From assembly GCA_029242935.1 (NCBI GenBank), contig JAQWSX010000043.1:1-48869 (forward strand): a stretch of 48,869 bases of DNA, in the 5' to 3' direction. Below, piece by piece: positions 29,419 to 37,635 of this stretch (position 1 is its first letter; each line of letters begins with the position of its first letter). The DNA comes from Akkermansiaceae bacterium. GTDB lineage: Bacteria; Verrucomicrobiota; Verrucomicrobiia; Verrucomicrobiales; Akkermansiaceae. The notes below the pieces were generated by a model, which did no database searches, was not told the DNA's origin, and was given only the letters and a program-made list of their open reading frames with translations. The position numbers and the translations under genes were made by a program.

Positions 29419-30516
29419 TTAAGATGTCACTCGCATTGGCATGAGGACATAGAGAAATGCATCCTCGGTGCGCAGCACTCCAGGGCTCATTTCATCGATG
29501 AGATCGAGATGGACCTCATCCTCCTCAAGACTCTTTAGCGGAGCCATCAGGAATTCCGGGTTGAAGGCAATTGAAAACTCCTTGCCCTCATACTTCACGT
29601 CAAGACTCTCATTAGCCTCACCGATATCTGGGCTATTTGCCATCACATCGACCTGGTTGGGACCAAAAGTCAATTTTACCGAATTTGATTTTTCAGACGA
29701 CAGAAGCGAAACACGCCGGGTAGTCTCAAGCAGCTGCTCTCTGCTTAAGGTCAAGCGCTCTTTTGAGTCACCGGGGATCACCTGCCGGTAATTCGGGTAG
29801 TTCCCTTCAATGAGCTTACTGACGATTATGCTAGAACCGATTTCAAAACAGACTTGATTATCCGAAAGTTTGAGAATCATGTCGCCCTCTGTGCCGAGTA
29901 GTCTCTGAAGCTCTTGGACTGCTTTACTAGGGATGATGAAATCAGTCTCATGACTTGAAGGGAATTCAAGCTCATGATCAACCATCGCAAGACGTCGGCC
30001 ATCAGTAGCAACAAGAGTCAATTTCCCTTCCTTAAACGAGGAGAAGATCCCATTTAACACATAACGGGTTTCATCTGTCGAAATCGCATAGGAAGTTTTC
30101 TTGAGGGCATTCCTAAAGATAGCTTGAGGGATTTTGTATTCCTTAGCCTCGCTGAATCCAGCAAGTGGTGGAAACTCGCCATCAGGAAGTCCAATGATCT
30201 TGAAGAAACTAGGACCGCTCTTGATGGAGGCCACATTTTTACCGTCGACAGAAACCTCGATTTCAGCAGAAGGGAGCTCCCTGATGATATTCACAAGTCG
30301 CTTTACAGGAAGAGTCGTTGCGCCAGCCTTGGAGACTTCGGCTTGAGCAGTGCCGCTCACACCCACATCTAAATCCGTGGTCGTTAAGCGAAGGCCCTCG
30401 TCCGAGGCTTCGATCAATACGTTGGAAAGAATGGGGAGAGTCGTGCGACTGCTAACCACATGCTGCACCTGCTGCAACCCATCTAAAAAGGCTTCCTTTG
30501 CGATTCTGAACTTCAT
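29419..30516 (-). CDS. dnaN: DNA polymerase III beta sliding clamp
   Basis: The ring-shaped processivity clamp. From ATG 30516 it is 365 residues, the normal length; an upstream GTG/ATG-like extension to 30579 would add 21 residues not found in the family. The N-terminus MKFRIAKEAFLDGLQQVQHVVSSRTTLPILSNVLIEA matches clamp domain I, then TTDLDVGV, and domain II/III landmarks SGPSFFKIIGLPDGEFP and YVLNGIFSSFKEGKLTLVATDGRRLA. The C-terminus ends LYVLMPMRV, the usual closing motif. A palindrome ACGGGCCCGT (30524-30533) lies 7 bases before the start. It follows dnaA by 85 bases, the classic dnaA-dnaN order. Confidence 0.94.
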   Translation of the reverse strand: MKFRIAKEAFLDGLQQVQHVVSSRTTLPILSNVLIEASDEGLRLTTTDLDVGVSGTAQAEVSKAGATTLPVKRLVNIIRELPSAEIEVSVDGKNVASIKSGPSFFKIIGLPDGEFPPLAGFSEAKEYKIPQAIFRNALKKTSYAISTDETRYVLNGIFSSFKEGKLTLVATDGRRLAMVDHELEFPSSHETDFIIPSKAVQELQRLLGTEGDMILKLSDNQVCFEIGSSIIVSKLIEGNYPNYRQVIPGDSKERLTLSREQLLETTRRVSLLSSEKSNSVKLTFGPNQVDVMANSPDIGEANESLDVKYEGKEFSIAFNPEFLMAPLKSLEEDEVHLDLIDEMSPGVLRTEDAFLYVLMPMRVTS

Positions 30517-30601
30517 AATGCAAACGGGCCCGTCAAGGCCACTCGGTTGGAAAATGCCCCTCGTTGCAATTCTTGGCAAGTATTTACTTAGGAATTAGAA
30601 A

Positions 30602-32089
30602 CTAATTTCGCCGCTCTAACGATGCGTTGAGCTTTTCAACTGCTCCCCTAACCTCAGGATCACTCTCAATATCAGATTTAACCTTCTTGCAGGCATGAAT
30701 CACGGTCCCGTGGTCCCGTTTCCCGAAACCATCTCCAATATCCACTAAAGAGAGCTTAGTTAGCTTGCGCGCCAAATACATCGCAATTTGGCGAGGGAAG
30801 GCAATACTCGCAGGACGGCGACGACTACTCATGTCCGAGAGATTCAAATTATAATAGTCTGCAACCGCTTTCTGGATCTGCTCAATCGTGACCAGATGAG
30901 TATTCTCGTCGCGTACCAAATCCCCCAAAAGCTCATCGACTTTCTCAATGGACATATTCTCAGGCGACAAAAAGCTGTAGCTCGCAACTCTCGTGAGAGC
31001 CCCTTCCAGACGCCTTACGTTGCTTTTAATCTGATTTGCGATGTGAACAACAATGTTGTTCTCGAGCTCCACCTTCCACTGTTCCATCTTGCGACGTAGA
31101 ATGGCGACCCGCGTCTCAAAGCCCGGAGGCTGCAACTCCACAGTTAGACCGCTTTCAAAGCGACTAATGAGGCGAGGCTCGAGCGTCTGAATTTCCGGAG
31201 CCGGACAATCACAGGTTAAAATCACCTGAGTTTGAGAATTGAGAAGGGCGTTAAAGGTATGAAAAAACTCGTCCTGCGTGCGCTCTTTCCCCGCGATAAA
31301 TTGAATGTCATCAATCAGCATCGCATCGACGTGCCGATAAGCCTTTCGAAAAGTGTCTAGATTTCCCTTTCGGACAGCCTCAATAAACTCATTCGCAAAA
31401 TGTTCGGCAGTCAAAAAGACAACCTTGGCCTTAGGGTCATTTGCCAGAAGTTGCTGGGCCACAGCCGACATCAAGTGAGTTTTTCCTAATCCAGCCCGAC
31501 CGTGAATAAAGAGTGGATTAAAACTGCGCCCTTCCTGGTGAGCAACCGCAGAGCAAGCTGCGTGGGCAAACTGACTATTATCTCCGACAACAAAGCTCTC
31601 AAAGTCGAAATCTGGATTAATGCCGAGACGTTTTAGTTTCCTCTGAAAGGCCTGGGTTTTCTCTTCCAAATCCGGAATGACTACCTTCATCGAATTATTT
31701 GCTCGAGCACCGCGCACTGCAATCTTTTGACTCTCCTGCTGAATGGGGATCTTTCCTACAACCGTTTCTGGAAGCAGATCAGCGTCAGCGTCTCCTTTTA
31801 CAACAATCTGTGGACTGCAGTGGATTCCAGCTCCCTCGGCAAAGGCAGCCCGCAATTCGTCCATGTAGTTTGTTTCAATCCAAATTTGATGCATGTCCGA
31901 CTGAACTGCAACCAGACCGTCCTGTTGGCCGGGGTTCACCAGTTCAGCATTCTTAAACCAGCGGGAAAACGCATCACCGCTGATATATTCGCTTAATTTC
32001 TCTCTGACCAAATTCCAAGTTTTGGAATTATTTTGGTCGCCTTGATTTTCGTTGTCATTTTCTTGGCCTCCTTCCTTTTCTTTACTCAT
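30602..32089 (-). CDS. dnaA: Chromosomal replication initiator DnaA
   Basis: AAA+ initiator that binds DnaA boxes and opens the origin. I start it at ATG 32089 (495 residues); a TTG five codons upstream is less likely. Domain I (about 25-110) has WNLVREKLSEYISGDAFSRWF, followed by a variable linker. The ATPase domain has FNPLFIHGRAGLGKTHLMSAV (Walker A), MLIDDIQFIAGKERTQDEFFHTFNAL (Walker B) and the sensor region LISRFESGLTVELQPP. Domain IV holds ASIAFPRQIAMYLARKLTKLSLVDIGDGFGKRDHGTVIHACKK, with the DNA-contacting RDHGTVIHA close to the consensus RDHTTVLHA. A Gly replaces the first Thr, a mild change in the box-reading loop. Confidence 0.95.
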   Translation of the reverse strand: MSKEKEGGQENDNENQGDQNNSKTWNLVREKLSEYISGDAFSRWFKNAELVNPGQQDGLVAVQSDMHQIWIETNYMDELRAAFAEGAGIHCSPQIVVKGDADADLLPETVVGKIPIQQESQKIAVRGARANNSMKVVIPDLEEKTQAFQRKLKRLGINPDFDFESFVVGDNSQFAHAACSAVAHQEGRSFNPLFIHGRAGLGKTHLMSAVAQQLLANDPKAKVVFLTAEHFANEFIEAVRKGNLDTFRKAYRHVDAMLIDDIQFIAGKERTQDEFFHTFNALLNSQTQVILTCDCPAPEIQTLEPRLISRFESGLTVELQPPGFETRVAILRRKMEQWKVELENNIVVHIANQIKSNVRRLEGALTRVASYSFLSPENMSIEKVDELLGDLVRDENTHLVTIEQIQKAVADYYNLNLSDMSSRRRPASIAFPRQIAMYLARKLTKLSLVDIGDGFGKRDHGTVIHACKKVKSDIESDPEVRGAVEKLNASLERRN

Positions 32090-32397
32090 TGGGTGTGCTT
32101 TCAAACAGATTATCTTTTATGAGATCGGCGTTAAGCTGCTCCTAGCTTTAAGTTTGCCGACCACTCAAAAAATGTCCCTAAGACTCGCCTTCGAAAATCA
32201 AAAACCTTCGAGAAATTTTTCAAAAAACGAGAGCCTTTGTTCCACAAGCGATCCACGCTTTAAAAAAAAAAAATACTCTGTCCTGATTTCTTAAGGCACC
32301 TTAATCAGTGCTTCATTTTTGACCCAATGAGCCCTCCACCTAGGGGGAAAATGCATCCTGATTGGATCACCTGAAAAATGCAGAATTGATCCGTGAT
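32090..32397. other. AT-rich intergenic region upstream of dnaA, possible origin part
   Basis: About 300 bases with no gene. It holds a 12-A tract (32262-32273), TGTTCCACA (32238-32246, seven of nine matches to the DnaA box) and CGATCCACG (32249-32257, six of nine). A short inverted repeat TTAAGGcaCCTTAA lies near 32292-32305. A position beside dnaA is common for oriC, but no perfect box occurs here. Confidence 0.4.
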
Positions 32398-33963
32398 CTA
32401 GGTGCCATCTTTCTTCGCAATAAAGCCACCGAACCAACCACAACAGTAAGTGATCGCTGCATTTAGTGGGAAAAACCACTCAGATGCCAGCTTGGGCCGC
32501 ATCTCCATCAAGCTCTCTGCCATGCCCCGCATCCCAATACTTTCAAGAACGATCATCAATTCTGGGCGAAACCATGCCACTAACAAAACCGACATAACTG
32601 TCCCAACGATTAGACCCCAAGTTGAAGACTTCCAAGGCAGCAGAGCCGCCATCAAAACTCCCAACAACGGCCCGTATGTGTAGGCAACCATTCCGAAGGC
32701 CAGCCCAATGAGATCACTGTCCTCATTATTTGAGTAGATCCACCAAAGCACGAGTCCGGCCAAAGTTAAAACAACTCCCCAAATACAAACGGCGACCCGA
32801 GACTTTTTGACCATTTCTGCCCCATCACCCTCACTCTCCATTCGATTGCGACCATAGATTATCGATAAACTAGTTTGACTGAGCGCCGCCAGAATCGAAT
32901 CCAGACTTGAGATTGCTGCCGCAAAGGCACCAGCAAGAATCAATCCACTAATCCCCATCGGGACTTCGTTTACGATCCAAGTTGGAAATACAAAATTTGA
33001 ATTCTCTCCAAACTTCGCCGCAAGGTCGGCATCAGGGACAAATTTTTGATACCAGGCAAACAGACCAGCTCCTACCGCTAGCATTAAAACGGTAATTACA
33101 ATTGAAATGCTACTCCATCGCATCGCCTTGCGAGCATCCTCTATATTCCCGCAACAAAACATCCTTTGCGTATTAAGCTGGTCCACTCCAAACGCCGTGA
33201 AATTCTGAAACGGCATTGCCAGCAATCCAACCCACAGAGTGTAGCGCAGACCTGGCTCCTGAAAAACAGAGGTCAAATTGAAGACTTTCATCTTATCTAC
33301 TTCTCTACCATCCACTACCACTTGATTTAACTGAACAACCTCACTCCACCCAATATGATAGATTAACAAACCCAGTGCCAGAACTCCTCCGCAAATAAAG
33401 AGCACAAATTGCATCACATCGGTCCAGATCACTGTTCTCATCCCACCCATAAAAGTCCAAAGAATCGCAATCACTCCAATCACGACAATACAGAGCCGGG
33501 CGTCGAGCCCTGTGACCACCTGAAGAATGATAGCCGTCACCAGAACTCGCACGCTCTGACCCAAAATTGATCCCAACGAAAAAAGACCAGTTACCAACCA
33601 ACGCGCCACCTCACCTAGGCGATCACCAATAAAGTCATAAGGACTATAAATCTCTTTTTCGTAGTAGAGAGGAACAAGCCATTGAGCCACGGCAAATCGG
33701 GCAATGATCGATCCTAGCCCCCATTGCAAATAGGTCCAGTCGCCCTCCAACGCATAAACCATTCCGGGGACACCAATAAATGTCAGCGCGCTGATCTCAG
33801 TCGCAATCATCGAGCCACTCACCGACCACCACGGCAAGGTCTTCCCGCCCAAGAAAAAGTCTTTGATATTGGCTTGGCTCCCCGACATGCGATGCCCAAT
33901 CCAAGTTGTCAAAACCATATAGCCAACTACCACGGCCCAATCCAATCCCGTAAATTCCATCAT
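32398..33963 (-). CDS. Sodium:solute symporter (SSS family)
   Basis: A 521-residue transporter with about 13 hydrophobic helices of the LeuT-fold SSS family (SGLT/PutP relatives). Characteristic stretches are DFFLGGKTLPWWSVSGSMIATEISALTFIGVPG in helix 1-2, then WTFMGGMRTVIWTDVMQFVLFICGG, FGVDQLNTQRMFCCGN and the AGAFAAAISSLDSILAALSQTS segment, whose Ser residues lie where the Na2 site is in the family. Members carry sugars, amino acids, sialic acid or vitamins with sodium; the substrate cannot be read. Sodium coupling suits a marine host. It diverges from kdsB. Confidence 0.9.
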   Translation of the reverse strand: MMEFTGLDWAVVVGYMVLTTWIGHRMSGSQANIKDFFLGGKTLPWWSVSGSMIATEISALTFIGVPGMVYALEGDWTYLQWGLGSIIARFAVAQWLVPLYYEKEIYSPYDFIGDRLGEVARWLVTGLFSLGSILGQSVRVLVTAIILQVVTGLDARLCIVVIGVIAILWTFMGGMRTVIWTDVMQFVLFICGGVLALGLLIYHIGWSEVVQLNQVVVDGREVDKMKVFNLTSVFQEPGLRYTLWVGLLAMPFQNFTAFGVDQLNTQRMFCCGNIEDARKAMRWSSISIVITVLMLAVGAGLFAWYQKFVPDADLAAKFGENSNFVFPTWIVNEVPMGISGLILAGAFAAAISSLDSILAALSQTSLSIIYGRNRMESEGDGAEMVKKSRVAVCIWGVVLTLAGLVLWWIYSNNEDSDLIGLAFGMVAYTYGPLLGVLMAALLPWKSSTWGLIVGTVMSVLLVAWFRPELMIVLESIGMRGMAESLMEMRPKLASEWFFPLNAAITYCCGWFGGFIAKKDGT

Positions 33964-34082
33964 AGGAACCTACAAACCTCAACCAGTCTGTCGATGACCA
34001 CTTATCCACAAAATGTCTCAACCACATGAATAGCCTTGTGAGGTTGAGGACCTCTGCATAATCTCTTGAAACCACGATTATA
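33964..34082. promoter_or_regulatory. Divergent promoter region with DnaA box and repeated CTCAACC motif
   Basis: The 119 bases between the symporter and kdsB contain a perfect DnaA box (34002-34010). CCTCAACC (33977-33984), CTCAACC (34017-34023) and the inverted copy GGTTGAGG (34042-34049) allow two alternative hairpins around the box. No -35/-10 pair is convincing. Confidence 0.45.
34002..34010 (+). promoter_or_regulatory. Perfect-consensus DnaA box
   Basis: TTATCCACA matches the strict E. coli R-box consensus. It lies about 1.9 kb from the dnaA start. A single 9-mer can occur by chance in a window of this size, so position matters more than the match. Confidence 0.5.
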
Positions 34083-34838
34083 TTGAGCGGGGAAAAAAAG
34101 AAATCTCATATTATTGGCATCATCCCGGCCCGCTGGGCCTCTTCCCGCTTCCCCGGAAAGCCCCTTCATCCGCTTTTAGGGAAACCACTCCTCCAACACG
34201 TTTTCGAACGGGCCATACTCTGTAGCGAACTGGACGAACTGGTTATCGCAACCGATGACGATCGTATCGCCGCTCTGTGCAAAACGATTGGAGCCAAGGT
34301 GATCCACACCCGATCCGATCACCCCACCGGAACAGACCGCATTGCCGAAGCCGCCGAACAATGCGAGGCCGCCACCCATGTCATCAACATTCAGGGCGAC
34401 GAACCTTTATTGGAGCCGGAGCTAGTCGATACCCTTGCACGGGAATTACGCAAAGACTGGGACCTCCCCATGATCACGGCCGGCAGCCCCCTTGATAATC
34501 CCGAGCTCATTGCCGATTCAAACATCGTCAAACTGGTCATCAATCGAAACCGAAACGCTCTCTACTTTTCGCGTTCTCCCATTCCCTTTCGCCGAAGTGA
34601 CGCCCCCTCTCTTCCTACCTACCGCCATTTGGGAATTTACGGCTACCGCGTCGACTTTCTTAAGCACTTCATCAACCTTCCCCCCTCGCCCCTAGAGATG
34701 GCTGAAGGACTAGAGCAACTGCGCGCACTCGAAGATGGCGCAACGATCCGCGTCCACCTCACCGAACACGAAGCCATCGGCCTCGACTCTCCTGATCAAA
34801 TCCCACTCATCGAATCCCTGCTCGCCTTATCTCAATGA
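34083..34838 (+). CDS. kdsB: 3-deoxy-manno-octulosonate cytidylyltransferase
   Basis: Joins Kdo to CMP, giving the activated sugar for the lipopolysaccharide inner core. The 251-residue length is standard. The N-terminal nucleotide motif is GIIPARWASSRFPGKPLHPLLGKPLLQHV, followed by ATDDDRIAALCKTIGAKVIHT and the metal/nucleotide motif HVINIQGDEPLLEPE. Later YRHLGIYGYRVDFLKHFINLPPSPLE is typical of KdsB. The start seems to be TTG 34083, as no in-frame ATG fits. The stop overlaps the pyrG start by four bases; PyrG makes the CTP consumed here. Confidence 0.94.
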   Translation: MSGEKKKSHIIGIIPARWASSRFPGKPLHPLLGKPLLQHVFERAILCSELDELVIATDDDRIAALCKTIGAKVIHTRSDHPTGTDRIAEAAEQCEAATHVINIQGDEPLLEPELVDTLARELRKDWDLPMITAGSPLDNPELIADSNIVKLVINRNRNALYFSRSPIPFRRSDAPSLPTYRHLGIYGYRVDFLKHFINLPPSPLEMAEGLEQLRALEDGATIRVHLTEHEAIGLDSPDQIPLIESLLALSQ

Positions 34839-36439
34839 AATACATCTTCGTCACTGGAGGAGTCGTCTCCTCACTTGGAAAAGGGCTCGCTGCAGCCTCC
34901 ATTGGGACCCTCCTCGAACACCGCGGGCTGAACGTCACCCTTCAAAAGTTCGATCCTTACCTCAACGTCGACCCGGGCACAATGTCTCCCTATCAACACG
35001 GAGAGGTTTACGTTCTCGATGACGGGGCCGAAACCGACCTTGACCTAGGGCACTACGAAAGGTTCACCCACAGCAACCTTTCCCAAATCAATAGTCTGAG
35101 CTCCGGACAAGTTTTTGAAAACGTCATTAAAAACGAGCGAGCAGGCAAATATCTGGGCGCCACCGTTCAGTTCATCCCCCATGTCACTGACGAGATTAAA
35201 GGACGACTTAAGAAGACAACCGAACTTAACAGGGAATCCGATGTCATCATCACCGAGATTGGAGGGACAGTTGGTGATATCGAGGGCCACCTTTTCCTGG
35301 AAGCACTCCGCCAGTTCGCCCTCGAAGTTGGCGATGAAAACGTCTGTTTCATTCACGTCACTCTCCTCCCAATGGTGAAAGCCGCTGGGGAAATCAAAAC
35401 AAAGCCAACCCAGCAATCGGTCGCAAAGCTTCGTGAAATTGGAATTCAACCAGACATCATTATCTGCCGAACAGAGCACCACCTCGATGACGACAATAGG
35501 CGGAAGATTGCGATGTTCTGCAATGTCGGGAAGAAGAATGTCGTGGCCTTCCGCGATGTCGAGAACACCATTTACGAATGCCCACTCGACCTTCGCAAAG
35601 ACAAGATTGATCGCCTCGTAGTCGACTCTCTCGGGCTCAAATCTGACACTCCCGACCTTTCAAAGTGGCAGAGTTTTGTGGACCGCTTGGTCAAACCCTC
35701 TAAAGTTACTTCGATCGCGGTTGTTGGCAAATACATCGAACTCAACGACGCCTACAAATCGATTTACGAATCACTCACGATCGCTGGCGCCGAGCACGAC
35801 ACCAGAGTCAACATTATCAAGATCGACGCTGAAAAGCTCGAAACGGAGGGCGCACAATCCATCATCGGAAATGTCAATGGCATCCTCGTTCCCGGCGGCT
35901 TCGGAGAGCGAGGTACCGAAGGGAAAATTTTAGCCGCCCAGTATGCCCGCGAAAACAAAATCCCTTACCTCGGAATTTGTCTCGGAATGCAGATTGCCAC
36001 CATCGAGTTCGCTCGAAATGTTTGTGGGTTGGCCGAAGCGAACTCGACCGAATTCAATAAAGAGACCGAGCACCCCGTGATCAGCCTTCAGGAAGAACAA
36101 CAAGGCATCGTCGACATGGGAGCATCTATGCGTCTTGGCTCATGCGCTTCGACCGTCTATCCGGGAACCAAATCCTTCGAGTTTTACGGCCAGACTGATA
36201 CGATTCATGAACGTCATCGTCATCGTTGGGAATTCAACCCGGCCTACCGTGAGAAGCTCGAGAAATGCGGGATCACTGTCGCTTCGGTTTCGAAAAACGA
36301 GGGCCTTGTCGAGATAATCGAAATCGCGGAGCACCCTTTCTTTATCGGAGCTCAGTTTCATCCCGAGTTTAAATCCAAACCAAATCAACCCCACCCGCTT
36401 TTCTCGGGACTTATCGCAGCTTCCCTGGAGAATTCATGA
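34835..36439 (+). CDS. pyrG: CTP synthase
   Basis: Makes CTP from UTP with glutamine as nitrogen donor. The 534-residue protein has the synthetase domain first: FVTGGVVSSLGKGLAAASIG (P-loop), KFDPYLNVDPGTMSPYQHGEVYVLDDGAETDLDLGHYERF and EIGGTVGDIEG. The glutaminase domain follows with GILVPGGFGERG, the nucleophile Cys in LGICLGMQ, and the His-Glu of FHPEFKSKP. All motifs are intact. It is coupled at both ends by ATGA overlaps, to kdsB before and nagZ after, so the three are one operon. Confidence 0.96.
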   Translation: MKYIFVTGGVVSSLGKGLAAASIGTLLEHRGLNVTLQKFDPYLNVDPGTMSPYQHGEVYVLDDGAETDLDLGHYERFTHSNLSQINSLSSGQVFENVIKNERAGKYLGATVQFIPHVTDEIKGRLKKTTELNRESDVIITEIGGTVGDIEGHLFLEALRQFALEVGDENVCFIHVTLLPMVKAAGEIKTKPTQQSVAKLREIGIQPDIIICRTEHHLDDDNRRKIAMFCNVGKKNVVAFRDVENTIYECPLDLRKDKIDRLVVDSLGLKSDTPDLSKWQSFVDRLVKPSKVTSIAVVGKYIELNDAYKSIYESLTIAGAEHDTRVNIIKIDAEKLETEGAQSIIGNVNGILVPGGFGERGTEGKILAAQYARENKIPYLGICLGMQIATIEFARNVCGLAEANSTEFNKETEHPVISLQEEQQGIVDMGASMRLGSCASTVYPGTKSFEFYGQTDTIHERHRHRWEFNPAYREKLEKCGITVASVSKNEGLVEIIEIAEHPFFIGAQFHPEFKSKPNQPHPLFSGLIAASLENS

Positions 36440-37503
36440 ACGCCTCTCGTTTGATTGTTGGCCTCTCTGGGCCAAAACTCACCCCGGAAGAAAAGTCCCT
36501 TTTTCGTGAGATCCAACCGGCCGGCTACATCCTCTTCTCGCGTAATCTAGTCTCAGCAGAACAAATCAGAGAGCTCACCGACTCGCTCAATTCGCTCTCA
36601 CGACACCGCCCTTTCATCTCGATCGACCAGGAAGGTGGACGTGTCTGGCGCACCCGAAAGTTTAGCTGTGCACCACCAGACGCCGCAACATTTACTGAAA
36701 AAGCGACCTCTCGTCAGATTTCACAATTTGGAGCTCTCACCGGCCAGCTCCTCGAAATTCTTGGCATCAATCTAAATTTCGCGCCCGTCCTTGATCTTGA
36801 TCATTTCCCAGAGCAAAACAATGGGCTTCGGGGAAGATGTTGGGGAAATCACTCCCAGACTGTCATCAACAACGCAGGCATTTTTAATCGCTGGATGCGA
36901 AAGCAGTCCATCCTCTCCTGTGGCAAACACTTCCCCACAAACGGACTTGCTCTGAGCGACCCTCATCATGATCTTCCCGTCGCCGATGTGAGCAAAGAGG
37001 ATTTATTGAAAGCAGATCTTCTTCCATACACCGCGCTCATGCCGGAGCTGGACGCGATCATGGCATGCCACCTCCACTTTCCAAAATTAGATCCAGAAAT
37101 GCCGGCTTCACTGAGCCGAACCATCCTCACAGGACTGCTTCGAGATCAACTTGGTTATAATGGGCTCATCCTCACCGACGACCTCGACATGGGAGCCATT
37201 GTAAATCACTACGGACGAGGCAATGACATCAAATTGGCCCTCGAAGCCGGGGCTGACATCGCCCTGATTTGTCACAACGTGGCCAATCTCCCGGAGGTTC
37301 TAAATGGTCTTCAGGTTGATGAGGACCTCGATTCCCTCCTTCGCATCGAGAATCAACGCTTCGACCTACGTCGCCCACCAGATTTCACCCTATCGAAGTG
37401 GAAGGATCTAAATGAAAAAATGACCCAGCTGACTAGCGAAGTGATAGAGAAGGAACGCTTTGAGCTGGATCGGCCAAGCCAAAGCCCTGTCGAAGAATAC
37501 TAG
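36436..37503 (+). CDS. nagZ: Glycoside hydrolase family 3, beta-N-acetylhexosaminidase (NagZ-like)
   Basis: A 355-residue GH3 enzyme likely to remove GlcNAc from recycled muropeptides in the cytoplasm, since no signal peptide is seen. ISIDQEGGRVWR and the catalytic Asp in LILTDDLDMGAIVNHYG are clear. The general-acid loop, normally KHFPGHG...DSH in NagZ, reads KHFPTNGLALSDPHHDL: the Gly-His is replaced by Thr-Asn, though a Asp-x-His remains. This places it in a divergent NagZ group and leaves activity slightly uncertain. Its ATG overlaps the pyrG stop by four bases, so wall recycling, CTP and Kdo synthesis are co-expressed. Confidence 0.87.
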   Translation: MNASRLIVGLSGPKLTPEEKSLFREIQPAGYILFSRNLVSAEQIRELTDSLNSLSRHRPFISIDQEGGRVWRTRKFSCAPPDAATFTEKATSRQISQFGALTGQLLEILGINLNFAPVLDLDHFPEQNNGLRGRCWGNHSQTVINNAGIFNRWMRKQSILSCGKHFPTNGLALSDPHHDLPVADVSKEDLLKADLLPYTALMPELDAIMACHLHFPKLDPEMPASLSRTILTGLLRDQLGYNGLILTDDLDMGAIVNHYGRGNDIKLALEAGADIALICHNVANLPEVLNGLQVDEDLDSLLRIENQRFDLRRPPDFTLSKWKDLNEKMTQLTSEVIEKERFELDRPSQSPVEEY

Positions 37504-37635
37504 GTTTTACGCCATTCAATAAAATTTAGTCCGCCCTTCGGATCATGATTTTATTTTCAGATCTACGCTTGGTGTCGCTCACGCCATTAAATCTTTATTT
37601 GACGATCATATCTTAACTTTGATTAACTGCTATTA

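Noticed and set aside
37504-37635. TCCG-CCCTT-CGGA near 37532 as the nagZ terminator
   Set aside because: Only four pairs and an interrupted T-rich stretch; too weak to annotate.
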